The translations under genes were made by a program, and so were the position numbers. Source: JARRKC01 sp963723965 (GTDB taxonomy: Bacteria > Acidobacteriota > UBA6911 > RPQK01 > JAPXNP01). From it: DNA of 64,000 nucleotides. Of the stretch, positions 7,901 to 17,339 are shown in pieces (position 1 is the first letter of the stretch; each line of letters starts with the position of its first letter). The stretch lies in contig CAVRSV010000004.1 of assembly GCA_963723965.1 (NCBI GenBank), positions 24,913 to 88,912 of the forward strand, read 5' to 3'. Under the pieces are notes generated by a model, which did not search any database, had not been told where the DNA came from, and saw nothing but the letters and a program-made list of their open reading frames with translations.

Positions 7901-10268
7901 CCAACTCGATCTTTCCTACAACCTGATCGACGATCTCAGCACCCTCGTCAACCTCGACGTGGGCTCTCCCGGCTCCCCGGCGCGAATCCGGGCGCGGAGG
8001 GTGCAGGCACTTCCCTCCCTCACCCAGCTGAATCTCTCGTACAACTCCATCTCCGACGTCTCTCCGTTGTCTCCGTTGACCAGCCTGACTTCCCTGGATC
8101 TTTCGGGCAACTTCAGCATCGAGGACCTGAGCGGTCTCAGCCCCCTCCTTGGTCTTCAGCAGTTGTTCCTGCAGTGGAACGTGATCCGGAGCCTGAGCGC
8201 GCTCACACCGCTGGAAGCGCTGCAGTTGCTCGATCTGCGCCACAACAGTGTGGTCCATCTCTCGCCGCTGCTGGACAATCCGGGCATCGGCGAGGGCGAT
8301 CGAATTTACATCGCGAACAATCCCATCGATCTCAGCGACTGCGCCGTCTTCCAGACCCTCAAGGACCGGGGGGTCGTGTTCGACTACGATCCGCCCTGTG
8401 ACGTCGATCTCGAGGTCGCACTGTCATCCCCGAGTGAGGTGGTCCGCTACGGCGATCTCCTCCTGCTTCGGGCGCGGGTCACGAACCTGGGGACCGCGAA
8501 CGCCCTCTCCCCCACCCTGCGCGTCCAGCTCGATCCCAATCTGATCCTGCGCTCGGCGATCGGCGGGGGTGCCGTCTGCTCCACCGGTGGGAGCACGGTG
8601 AACTGTCGCTGGTCCCAGCTGGCGCCCGCGACGCCTGCCACGGTTGAAGTCCGCGCGTTCGTGCAGAAGCGGACGGGCTCGGTGACCAGCACCGCCCACG
8701 TTGCGGCAGCCCAGTCCGAACTCGACACGGGCAACAACGACGCCAGCCTGTCGATTCCGCTGGCCTCAGCCGATCTCGAAGTCACCAAAACAGCCACGCC
8801 CGATCCCGTTTCGCCGAATGCCGCTCTGACCTACACCATCATCGTGGCCAACCATGGTCCATCGACGGCGACGGCCGTCGAGATTAGCGACGAGCTCCCC
8901 TCCGGTTTCAGCGTGGAGACCCAGTCCATCTCGTCCGGAAGCTGCAATTTCGACGCAAATGCCGGTCTCCTGCAGTGCGCGATCAACAGCCTTGCTGCCG
9001 GGAATGAGGCGACCATCACGGTGGAGGGAGTGGTCACGCAGGGTCCGGGAGAACTCCGGAATGTTGCCACAGCCACTGCGCAAGAGACGGATCCCTCCCC
9101 CGGCAACAACACCGGCGTCGCCATTACGCCGGTCGTGCAGCCCGACCTGGTCGTGACCAAGACCGCGTCGGTGGACCCCGCGATCACGGGGACCCCGCTC
9201 GTCTACAGCGTCTCCATCGTCAACAACGGCAACGGACCGGCGACCAACCTGGTGATCTCCGACAGCATTCCCGAAGATCTGGGCTTCGTCGGATACACGC
9301 TCCCGGGAGGGAGCTGCATTTCGATCGAAGGGCAGCTCACCTGCCAACTGGCTTCGCTGCCGGGAGGGGAGAGCACCGTTCTGACGATCGATACGACCGT
9401 GAACACCGCCGTGACTTCGGTGACCAATACCGTGACCGTCACGGAGGACCAGGATGACCTGAATCCGGACGACAACACCTCGACGGTGACAACGGCCGTG
9501 ATCCAACGCGCCGACGTGTCGGTGACGAAGAGCGCCGCCCCGACACTGTTGCGCAACGGCGACACGGTGACCTATACGGTGGACGTCTTCAACCAGGGCC
9601 CGTCCCCGGCGACTGCGGTCTTCGTGCAGGACACGCTGCCGTCCGATCTCTTCTTCAGCGGCGCCAGCGCCCAGTGTTCCGAGAACCAGGCTTCCGGTCA
9701 GATCGAGTGCAATCTGGGGACACTGTCCCCCGGGAACGGCACCTCCGTCCAGATCCAGGCCTACTACAATGGTGAAGCCAACGGGACGGTCTTCACCAAC
9801 CAGGTGGCGGTGAGCGCCTCCGAACCCGATCCCGACCTGGCCAACAACACATTCTCGATGGACGTGGCACTGGCCCAGGCCGACCTCTCTGTCACCTTGA
9901 GCGACAACCCGGATCCAGTCATTTCAGGTAACAACATCACACTGACCGCGCAGGTGACGAACCTTGGACCCGATGACGCCACCTTCACCTCCACGTACCT
10001 CTCTCCGGTGTTCGGGCTCCCGACGGTGACGATGGTGTCGGCCCTGTCGAGCCAGGGCACGTGCAACGTCAACGCCGCGGCCAATTCGGTGAGCTGTGAC
10101 CTCGGCACACTCGCTGCGGGAGCCACGGCCACGGTCACGGTGACAGCCACATCGCCGGCCCTGACGTCACCGGATACCGTCCAGAATACGTTCTCGGCCT
10201 ACAGCAACGAAGCTGACCCGAACGGCGCCAACAACACGGCGACCGAGGCCACGACGGTGAACCCGTGA
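4977..10268 (+). CDS. Giant secreted LRR/propeller/DUF11 protein
   Basis: A 1763-residue exported modular protein. Signal peptide residues 1-27 (ending VEAA). Four beta-sandwich-like repeats of roughly 100 residues follow (to about 465), each with the pattern 'G.S.ELNLVN....VATLTL'. Next come a BIG-like Ig segment (about 475-560) and a beta-propeller-like region (about 570-860). Internalin-like leucine-rich repeats span about 880-1140 (LEVLDLSHNFI, LSQLDLSYNLI). Five DUF11 repeats reach the C-terminus, several beginning 'ADL.VTK.A.P'. There is no LPXTG, PEP-CTERM or C-terminal helix, so the anchoring mode is unknown. The start at MSKRG is chosen for a GGGGGG site 4 nt upstream, not the ATG 21 nt earlier. 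A surface adhesion or matrix role is inferred. Confidence 0.87.
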   Translation: MSKRGLASFLVAVACCLPISTLSVEAASSLVFPRLSSEPNTVTGLAISNLSAETATVTLTAYGTDGTVLSGSGITNPATLTIPAEQQAARLLTEIFHGAFPSSTIGWVRITSPTDGLTGFFLFLDGSLTEMDGADLPEAATQIVFNTVQAGNGFSTELNLVNTTGSDTVATLTLVQPGGADEIQKSVTLAARGVARLDAGSLFGLASIPDASYVHVDTDGGLVAGLEFIRSAGGDLLGLNARKASEKLESLFFPQLVVSGPWKTELGLVNYTDDPVLVTVYARKPDGSLYGASELASNPVSRGLGPREALLLDVADLFGFTGQNSRDGWLEVEASEQAINGFLSYGIPAVGSLAAIAANQSQTSSVFSHIATTSGFYTGLALLNPSSLSANVRILAFTPEGDLLGRSDTVVRPKQRVSKLVTELIAGTENRSNGFIWIKSSVPLYTSALFGAEKVLANIPPQQPPPTYVPDQDLSKVALTPLLAVVQPGKSQKFTASGASGPVTWAVNGIDSGDSSVGTIDSTGLYTAPASKPEPSLITVSAESDNLSGGASVDILTTQSLVGGLGVLQSIVYMQSLQRLYEVELTSLGAVGSRISATSQTAAATDQSELFQVQPPNVKTSVRQFTDNIVKLISYPASDGKEYMLLLGQSTGQLIRLEPLSGQSRLVYTGLQQPTSMAYDASTGSVLVAESDRITQIARTFIESGLTSGSGATGEIDPGQTPRSTVALAAGATGLAVDRCTGEIYFSIASEGVIRAYDPATEQTRTLVSGLSSPGQLLTLYREGLPCPERTQLLVAEPGADRITLIAPSLGSVVSWISAPGVRDLSFIPPENPFNLKTSVAYGLFFDEAGNISIVDVGDQYSQEPPVVEEPICQSEVSFEDSNLEAAVRAALGLNAGDAITCAAAQSLTELSASGRNIRRIGGLEFFTNLEVLDLSHNFIRSIAPVGALTHLSELNASYNLITSPGLSANLTQLSQLDLSYNLIDDLSTLVNLDVGSPGSPARIRARRVQALPSLTQLNLSYNSISDVSPLSPLTSLTSLDLSGNFSIEDLSGLSPLLGLQQLFLQWNVIRSLSALTPLEALQLLDLRHNSVVHLSPLLDNPGIGEGDRIYIANNPIDLSDCAVFQTLKDRGVVFDYDPPCDVDLEVALSSPSEVVRYGDLLLLRARVTNLGTANALSPTLRVQLDPNLILRSAIGGGAVCSTGGSTVNCRWSQLAPATPATVEVRAFVQKRTGSVTSTAHVAAAQSELDTGNNDASLSIPLASADLEVTKTATPDPVSPNAALTYTIIVANHGPSTATAVEISDELPSGFSVETQSISSGSCNFDANAGLLQCAINSLAAGNEATITVEGVVTQGPGELRNVATATAQETDPSPGNNTGVAITPVVQPDLVVTKTASVDPAITGTPLVYSVSIVNNGNGPATNLVISDSIPEDLGFVGYTLPGGSCISIEGQLTCQLASLPGGESTVLTIDTTVNTAVTSVTNTVTVTEDQDDLNPDDNTSTVTTAVIQRADVSVTKSAAPTLLRNGDTVTYTVDVFNQGPSPATAVFVQDTLPSDLFFSGASAQCSENQASGQIECNLGTLSPGNGTSVQIQAYYNGEANGTVFTNQVAVSASEPDPDLANNTFSMDVALAQADLSVTLSDNPDPVISGNNITLTAQVTNLGPDDATFTSTYLSPVFGLPTVTMVSALSSQGTCNVNAAANSVSCDLGTLAAGATATVTVTATSPALTSPDTVQNTFSAYSNEADPNGANNTATEATTVNP

Positions 10269-10319
10269 GGCGGAGGTGAAAGGAGGCCGGACCAGATCGG
10301 ACGAGGTTCGATTTAGGGG

Positions 10320-10332
10320 GTGACCACGTCAC
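10320..10332. promoter_or_regulatory. GTGAC-N3-GTCAC dyad upstream of feoB
   Basis: A perfect 5-bp inverted repeat just upstream of the large feoB palindrome. It could be a second regulator half-site, but its shortness makes chance plausible. Confidence 0.3.
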
Positions 10333-10337
10333 TTCTT

Positions 10338-10388
10338 TCAGGTAGAATTCCAAATTGAAAACGATTTTCAATTAGGAATTCTACCTGA
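10338..10388. promoter_or_regulatory. 51-bp palindrome with Fur-like core over feoB start
   Basis: Outer arms TCAGGTAGAATTCC (10338-10351) and GGAATTCTACCTGA (10375-10388) are perfectly complementary. Inside them AATTGAAAA (10353-10361) and TTTTCAATT (10365-10373) form a second perfect dyad around CGA, closely resembling a Fur box (GAAAAnnnTTTTC core). The only interruption is one A/A mismatch between the dyads. The right arm contains the AGGA that would serve as ribosome site and reaches the A of the feoB ATG, so the site could act both as DNA operator and, in RNA, as a hairpin hiding the start. Confidence 0.75.
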
Positions 10389-12403
10389 TGGAAGCACACC
10401 CCAAAGCGACAGCGGTACTGGATCCACCTTCTGAATTGACCGTCCTCGACGACGCCCTGCGGCAACAACCGTTGCGGGTCGTGCTGGTCGGGCAGCCCAA
10501 CGTCGGCAAGTCGGTCGTCTTCTCGCAGCTGACCTCGCGCTATGTGACCATTTCCAACTATCCGGGCACGACGGTCGAGGTGTTTCGCGGCCGCACCCGT
10601 ATCGCCGGCCAGGAAATCGAACTGCTCGACACGCCGGGGATCAACAGCATCGACGCGGGTTCGGAAGACGAGAGAGTGACCGTGGCGGCCCTCGAGCAGG
10701 ACCGCCCCGACCTGGTCATCCAGGTCGCTGACGCCAAGAATCTGCGGAGAGCGCTGCTCCTGACGGCACAGCTCAGCCGGTTTCGGATCCCCATGGTGCT
10801 CGCCCTCAACATGATGGACGAATGCCGGGGCCGGGGAATCCAGGTCGATTCGGCGGCCCTGTCGCGTGAGCTCGGAATCCCGGTCATCGAGACCGTCGCC
10901 ACCTCCGGGATCGGATTCGACGAGTTGCGGAGCCGTCTGGGGGCGGCCGCGGTCTGCACCTTCGACGAGGATTCGCTGCTGCCCTGGGTCGACCGGGTCT
11001 TGAGCAACGTCCGCTGGGAGGAGTCGCCGGAGCACAGATTCAACTTTTCGAAGACCCGTCTCTTCACGCTGGCGGCCCTCGCCGGCACCTTTCTGCACCT
11101 CGAAAACTATGTCGGAGGGTGGCTCGGCCTGCCCACGCTGGCCGGATGGCTGGAACACCTGCTCGGCAGCGGCCTCGGTCTCGGTGAGCTTCCGGTCACG
11201 GCGTTGACGGTCGTGTTCGCCTACCTGGCGCCGGTCCTGCTGCCCGTGCTGTGGGCCATCAAGTCGGACGCCGGGTTCAACGAGCGCTTCGGAATCTGGG
11301 CGCGCCGGGCCCTTCCCGGCTCGCTGATTCTGGTGGTCACGGCGTCTTTGACCTTCCAGCTGGTGGGGTACCTGGGAGCCCAGGTGCTGGTGGCACTGCT
11401 GGAGAACAGCCTCTTCGCCGCCTACGTCACGCCGGCGCTGCAGTCGATCCTCCCCCACGGTTTCTTCTTCGACCTGGTCGTCGGTCCCTATGGGCTCATT
11501 TCCATGGGGCTGTCGTACGGCCTTGCGATCGTGCTCCCGGTGGTGACCACCTTCTTCATTGCCTTCAGCTTCCTGGAGGACAGCGGGTATCTGCCGCGGC
11601 TTTCCATCCTCTCGGATCGAATCCTCCGCACCATGGGGCTGAACGGGAAGGCCTTCCTTCCCATGGTGCTCGGCCTCGGCTGCGTGACGATGGCGACCAT
11701 GACGACGCGGATACTGCATTCCAAGAAGGAGCGCTTCCTGGCCACCTTCCTGCTCGCTCTGGGTGTTCCCTGCTCGGCCCAACTGGGAGTGATTTTGGGC
11801 ATTACGTCCGGACTCTCCCTGACGGCGCTGCTCATCGTGTTCACCACAGTGTTCCTTCAACTGGTCATCGTGGGTTTTCTGCTGTCGAAGATTTACCCGG
11901 GACAGCGCAGCGCCTTCATCCTGGAGCTTCCTCCGATCCGCTTTCCGGTCTGGAAGAACATCCTCCGCAAGACCTCGCTGCGCGTCATCTGGTTTCTCAA
12001 GGAGGCCGTTCCGCTCTTCGTGCTGGGCGCCTTCGTCCTGTTCGCTCTCGACCGGCTCCAGCTGCTGGATCGCATCACCCGGGCCATGCAGCCGATCGTG
12101 ACCGGCTTGCTGGGCCTGCCGCAGGCCGCGGCCTCCGTCTTCCTCATGGGCTTCCTGCGACGCGATTACGGCGCGGCCGGCCTCTTCGACATGTCCCGTC
12201 AGGGATTGCTCGACACGACCCAAATCGTGGTCGGGCTGGTGGTGCTCACCCTCTTCGTCCCCTGCGTCGCCAACTTCTTCGTGATGATCAAGGAACAGGG
12301 TCTGCGTAACGCAGCCCTTATGGTAGTATCCATCCTGTTTTACGCAGTGGCCGTCGGGACGGGCTTGAACTGGGTGCTCCATCATCTGGTGTCTCCTTTC
12401 TAG
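10388..12403 (+). CDS. feoB: Ferrous iron transporter FeoB
   Basis: A 671-residue inner-membrane Fe(II) transporter. The N-terminal G domain has G1 GQPNVGKS (35-42), G2 NYPGTT (57-62), G3 DTPG (81-84) and G4 NMMD (141-144). The C-terminal core has the two Gate-type repeats of helices, with GLGCVTMATMTTR and LALGVPCSAQLG carrying the conserved cysteines of FeoB pores. It is shorter than the roughly 770-residue enterobacterial protein, mainly in loops. The start lies inside a palindrome with a Fur-like core, implying iron-responsive control. No separate feoA is next to it; a FeoA domain is instead fused to the kinase that begins 20 bp downstream. Confidence 0.95.
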   Translation: MEAHPKATAVLDPPSELTVLDDALRQQPLRVVLVGQPNVGKSVVFSQLTSRYVTISNYPGTTVEVFRGRTRIAGQEIELLDTPGINSIDAGSEDERVTVAALEQDRPDLVIQVADAKNLRRALLLTAQLSRFRIPMVLALNMMDECRGRGIQVDSAALSRELGIPVIETVATSGIGFDELRSRLGAAAVCTFDEDSLLPWVDRVLSNVRWEESPEHRFNFSKTRLFTLAALAGTFLHLENYVGGWLGLPTLAGWLEHLLGSGLGLGELPVTALTVVFAYLAPVLLPVLWAIKSDAGFNERFGIWARRALPGSLILVVTASLTFQLVGYLGAQVLVALLENSLFAAYVTPALQSILPHGFFFDLVVGPYGLISMGLSYGLAIVLPVVTTFFIAFSFLEDSGYLPRLSILSDRILRTMGLNGKAFLPMVLGLGCVTMATMTTRILHSKKERFLATFLLALGVPCSAQLGVILGITSGLSLTALLIVFTTVFLQLVIVGFLLSKIYPGQRSAFILELPPIRFPVWKNILRKTSLRVIWFLKEAVPLFVLGAFVLFALDRLQLLDRITRAMQPIVTGLLGLPQAAASVFLMGFLRRDYGAAGLFDMSRQGLLDTTQIVVGLVVLTLFVPCVANFFVMIKEQGLRNAALMVVSILFYAVAVGTGLNWVLHHLVSPF

Positions 12404-12423
12404 GCGATTCTTCCGGGGGTAAA

Positions 12424-14034
<1,611 letters not shown>

Positions 14035-14097
14035 AGTGCCGACTCGGGAATCCTCGGGCACATGCCAATCGGGGATCGGGGACACTACAATACGGAG

Positions 14098-15441
14098 ATG
14101 ACCCAGACGGCAACCATTCTGGTGGTGGATGACGAACCGGCCCAGCGGCAGTTCCTCAGGGCAGCCCTGCGCAGCCACGAGGTCGTGGCGGTGGCCTCCG
14201 GTGAAGAAGCCCGCCAGCTGCTTGCGCAACGAAGCTTCGACCTCGTGATCACCGACCAGAGGATGCCCGGAATGAGCGGCCTCGATCTGCTTCACTGGAT
14301 CAAGGACCAGACGCCGGAAACGCCGGTGATCCTGCTGACGGCATACGGAACCATCGACAGTGCCGTCGAAGCCGTCAAGCTGGGAGCCGAAGACTACCTG
14401 ATCAAGCCCGTGCAGAGCCCCGACGAGCTCCGTCTGACGGTGGCCCGGACTCTGGACAAGAAGACCCTGGCCGTTCGGGATCGCCTGTACCGCGCGGCCG
14501 AGGAGGCCGAATTCCCTCCGGACATCGTGGCCGAGAGCTCCGCCATGCGCACGGTCCTGCGATTGGCCGATCAGGTGGCTCCTCAACCCACCTCCGTGCT
14601 GCTGACCGGCGAGTCCGGAACGGGCAAGGAAGTCATCGCGCGCCACGTCCATCGCCGCAGTCCCCGGGCGGAGGAGGCCTTCGTCGCAGTCAACTGCGCC
14701 GCCCTCGCCGAAACCCTCCTGGAATCGGAGTTGTTCGGCCATGAGAAGGGCGCCTTCACCGGGGCCACGCAAGCCAAACAGGGGCGCTTCGAGCTGGCCA
14801 GCGGGGGCACACTTTTCCTCGACGAGATCGGCGAGATGGGCTTCAGCCTCCAGTCCAAGCTCCTGCGCGCCCTGCAGGAGCAGACGTTCGAGCGGGTCGG
14901 CGGAACGCGGACGATCTCTGTCGACGTGCGGGTGATCGCGGCGACCAACCGTGACCTCGCGCGGGCCCTGGAGGAGAAGAGCTTTCGGGAGGACCTCTAC
15001 TACCGGCTGAACGTGTTTCCCATCCATCTGCCTCCCCTGCGCGACCGGCGGGAGGATATCCTTCCCCTCGCGCGGCACTTCATCGCCAAGCTGGCCCCCC
15101 GGATGGGCAAGCCCGTCGAAGGTCTGTCGCGGGAGGCGGAGCACTGCCTGCTCACCTACCCCTGGCCGGGCAACATCCGGGAGCTTCAGAACGCCATCGA
15201 GCGAGCCATGATCGTCTCCTCGGGAACGCGGATCGAGACGGGCGATCTCCCGATTCCCTCCGAAGGCGGATCCGGGCCGGCGGCCGGCCGGGGAACTCTG
15301 GCCGAACTCGAGAAGGCGGCCATCCTGGAAGCCCTGGAGCGAAACGACGGAGACCGGCGGGAGACCGCCGCCGAACTGGGCATCAGCCTGCGTACGCTGC
15401 AGTACCGGCTCAAGGAATACGGCAAAGTTTCGAGTTCCTAG
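14098..15441 (+). CDS. Sigma-54 NtrC-family response regulator
   Basis: A 447-residue activator. The receiver domain (1-120) has Asp11/Asp12, phospho-acceptor Asp53 in ITDQRMPG and Lys103 in LIKP. The AAA+ sigma-54 interaction domain has Walker A GESGTGKE (171-178), GAFTGA (218-223) and Walker B LFLDEIGE. A C-terminal Fis-type helix-turn-helix contains ETAAELGISLRTLQYRL. The ATG at 14098 is preferred over one 36 nt upstream because the receiver begins here. A TACAAT hexamer ends 6 nt before it, so a leaderless internal transcript is possible. It is the probable partner of the FeoA-kinase. Its stop codon lies within a heptad repeat. Confidence 0.92.
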   Translation: MTQTATILVVDDEPAQRQFLRAALRSHEVVAVASGEEARQLLAQRSFDLVITDQRMPGMSGLDLLHWIKDQTPETPVILLTAYGTIDSAVEAVKLGAEDYLIKPVQSPDELRLTVARTLDKKTLAVRDRLYRAAEEAEFPPDIVAESSAMRTVLRLADQVAPQPTSVLLTGESGTGKEVIARHVHRRSPRAEEAFVAVNCAALAETLLESELFGHEKGAFTGATQAKQGRFELASGGTLFLDEIGEMGFSLQSKLLRALQEQTFERVGGTRTISVDVRVIAATNRDLARALEEKSFREDLYYRLNVFPIHLPPLRDRREDILPLARHFIAKLAPRMGKPVEGLSREAEHCLLTYPWPGNIRELQNAIERAMIVSSGTRIETGDLPIPSEGGSGPAAGRGTLAELEKAAILEALERNDGDRRETAAELGISLRTLQYRLKEYGKVSSS

Positions 15442-15468
15442 TTTCTAGTTTCTAGTTCCTAGTTGCTG
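15433..15468. repeat. CTAG-bearing heptad array between convergent genes
   Basis: Five 7-bp units: AGTTCCT, AGTTTCT, AGTTTCT, AGTTCCT, AGTTGCT. The CTAG at the unit junctions gives TAG on both strands every 7 bp, so three successive units place stops in all six frames. The response regulator stops at 15439-15441 and the opposing glycosyltransferase at 15445-15447, both inside the array. Confidence 0.85.
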
Positions 15469-16461
15469 GAGGGGGCGGCTGACGGGGCGAAAGGAGAACC
15501 AGGCGGCGATTTCCTCCGGGGCGGCGCGGCGGTTCGACTGAATGTGCCGGCGCTTGGCGAGGGTTCGGGGACGCAATCGCCGCACTTCCCGAAGCGCTCC
15601 AAAAGAGTCCCTCTCGCGCAAGGCGATGTAGCCCAGGATTCCCAGGTCCCTGAGCCACATGTACGGAAAGCAGCGCCGCCAGACCGCCCAGTCCAGATTC
15701 TTGGTCCGCATCAGATAGCGGTTCTTGACCGAGTGAAAGTTGATGAGCCGATCAACCTGCGCTCTCGGCTGGGCCCGGAGCCGTCGATAGTGTCCGCCCC
15801 GGGCCCTCGGCTCATAGACGGCCGCCCAGCCTCGCAGCCGCCCCCGCCAGGCCAGATCCGCATCCTCGCGATAGGCGAAGAAATCCTCGTCGAACAACTC
15901 GTCCCCCATCCGGACATCCTCGATGAACTCCCGGGTACACAGCAGCGCCGCGCCGGTGATTCCGAAGACCTGCTCCGGTCGATCGAACTGGCCCCGGTCC
16001 TCAGTGCCGGCGCCCCGATCGAAGTGTCGCTGGGCGGGCGTGAAGTAGATCCCGGTACTGTCGAGAACGGGCCGACTCCCCTCCCGGCCGTCGGCCTGGA
16101 GCCGCCACAGCTTCCCTCCCGCCATTCCGATGCCGGGCCCGGCGCGGACGGCGGCGACGAGACGGGCGACGAAGTCCGAATCCAAGACGCAATCGGCGTT
16201 CAGAAACAGCGCGTGCCGGCACGACTGCCCGCCGAGATTCGCGTTGTGCCCGCGACAGTAACCGACATTCTCCGGACTGGCGATCGTCGCAACGGGAAAG
16301 CGCTTCGCCAGTTCGACCGTCCGGTCGCCGGAGGCACTGTCGAAGACCCGCACGCTGACCGGAACCGACTGTCCCAGGACCGACTCCAGGCAACGCTCGA
16401 TGAACGGCTCATCGTTGTGCGTGACCAGACTGACCAGAACGGTGTCCGCGGCGGTGTGCAT
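15445..16461 (-). CDS. GT2 glycosyltransferase (rhamnosyltransferase-like)
   Basis: A 338-residue family 2 transferase with the GT-A fold. The segment TVLVSLVTHNDEPFIERCLES opens the nucleotide-binding region, FLNADCVLDSD holds the acidic metal motif, and ELFDEDFFAYREDADLAWR is the catalytic ED region typical of rhamnosyl- or galactofuranosyl-transferase-like enzymes. The C-terminal part is basic and may associate with membrane. The start ATG overlaps the upstream transferase stop (TGATG), so the two are translationally coupled. The last residues (LQQLGTRN) are encoded by the heptad array. Donor and acceptor cannot be read from sequence. Confidence 0.85.
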   Translation of the reverse strand: MHTAADTVLVSLVTHNDEPFIERCLESVLGQSVPVSVRVFDSASGDRTVELAKRFPVATIASPENVGYCRGHNANLGGQSCRHALFLNADCVLDSDFVARLVAAVRAGPGIGMAGGKLWRLQADGREGSRPVLDSTGIYFTPAQRHFDRGAGTEDRGQFDRPEQVFGITGAALLCTREFIEDVRMGDELFDEDFFAYREDADLAWRGRLRGWAAVYEPRARGGHYRRLRAQPRAQVDRLINFHSVKNRYLMRTKNLDWAVWRRCFPYMWLRDLGILGYIALRERDSFGALREVRRLRPRTLAKRRHIQSNRRAAPEEIAAWFSFRPVSRPLQQLGTRN

Positions 16462-17306
16462 CAGGGATGTCCCACCAGGATCCGCAGCCATACGCCCAGC
16501 TTCACCGGAAGCCAGACCAGAGGCAGGCTGGCGGGGTGGTGCTTTCGCCAGTAGCGCAGCAGATTGCGGTAATAGATTCGAACGAACGATCGGTAACCCA
16601 GCACGTCGAGCGACAGGCCTCCGCGGTGTACGGCGCTCCACTGTGGAAAATACTCCATCCTCCAGCCCTGTCGCGCCAGCCGGGCGCAGAAATCCACGTC
16701 CTCGAACCAGGCGGGAACAAAGCTCTCGTCGAAGCCTCCGATCTCCCTCCAGGCCTCCTTGCGGAGCAGCCAGAAAGCCGCCGCCGGCTGTTCGACGGCG
16801 CCCCCCGCAGGCTCTGCCTGGAGAGGGCGGGAAAAGAGCCCGGCGATCTCGTCGAAGAACAGACAATCCGACAGAACGCTCCGGATCGTGGGCAGCCGTC
16901 GGATCTGGAATCGGGCCTGAGAACGCCGCTCCCCGTCCACCAGTGCGCCGCAGGCGATGGCACATCGAGTTCGGTCCCGCAGGCTCTCGTAGAGGGCGCG
17001 CACCGAATCCGGGTCCACTTCGATATCGGGATTCAGCAGCAGAATGAACTCCGTCGGGGCGTCCCGGATACCTGCATTGGCGGCGGCGGCGAATCCGCGA
17101 TTCCGCTCGAAACGCCTGAGCTGAGCCCAGGGCCGGTCCTGAGCCGCCCGTGGGCTGGAATCGCGGGAGGCGTTGTCGAGCACCAGAACGGCCCCCAATT
17201 CCCCTGCCAGTGGCTGCAGAGAATCAAGCAGGCGGCCAAGATAGGGTCCGCTGTTCCAGTTGACGATGACGGCGCTCAATTCCACCGGTGGCCGCGAATT
17301 TAACAC
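16461..17306 (-). CDS. GT2 glycosyltransferase
   Basis: A 281-residue GT-A enzyme with AVIVNWNSGPYLGRLLDSL at the N-terminus, the metal motif region LLLNPDIEVD near residue 100 and WFEDVDFCARLARQGWRM in the acceptor region. It belongs to the same broad family as its downstream partner and overlaps it by one base. It begins at GTG, 33 bp from the divergent kinase-like gene, and has no clear Shine-Dalgarno. A TTAAAT hexamer 8 nt before the GTG suggests a leaderless start. Likely adds a sugar to a cell-surface glycan. Confidence 0.83.
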   Translation of the reverse strand: MLNSRPPVELSAVIVNWNSGPYLGRLLDSLQPLAGELGAVLVLDNASRDSSPRAAQDRPWAQLRRFERNRGFAAAANAGIRDAPTEFILLLNPDIEVDPDSVRALYESLRDRTRCAIACGALVDGERRSQARFQIRRLPTIRSVLSDCLFFDEIAGLFSRPLQAEPAGGAVEQPAAAFWLLRKEAWREIGGFDESFVPAWFEDVDFCARLARQGWRMEYFPQWSAVHRGGLSLDVLGYRSFVRIYYRNLLRYWRKHHPASLPLVWLPVKLGVWLRILVGHP

Positions 17307-17339
17307 AGCTGGGGATTTAATTCAGTAAGATGTAGTCGC

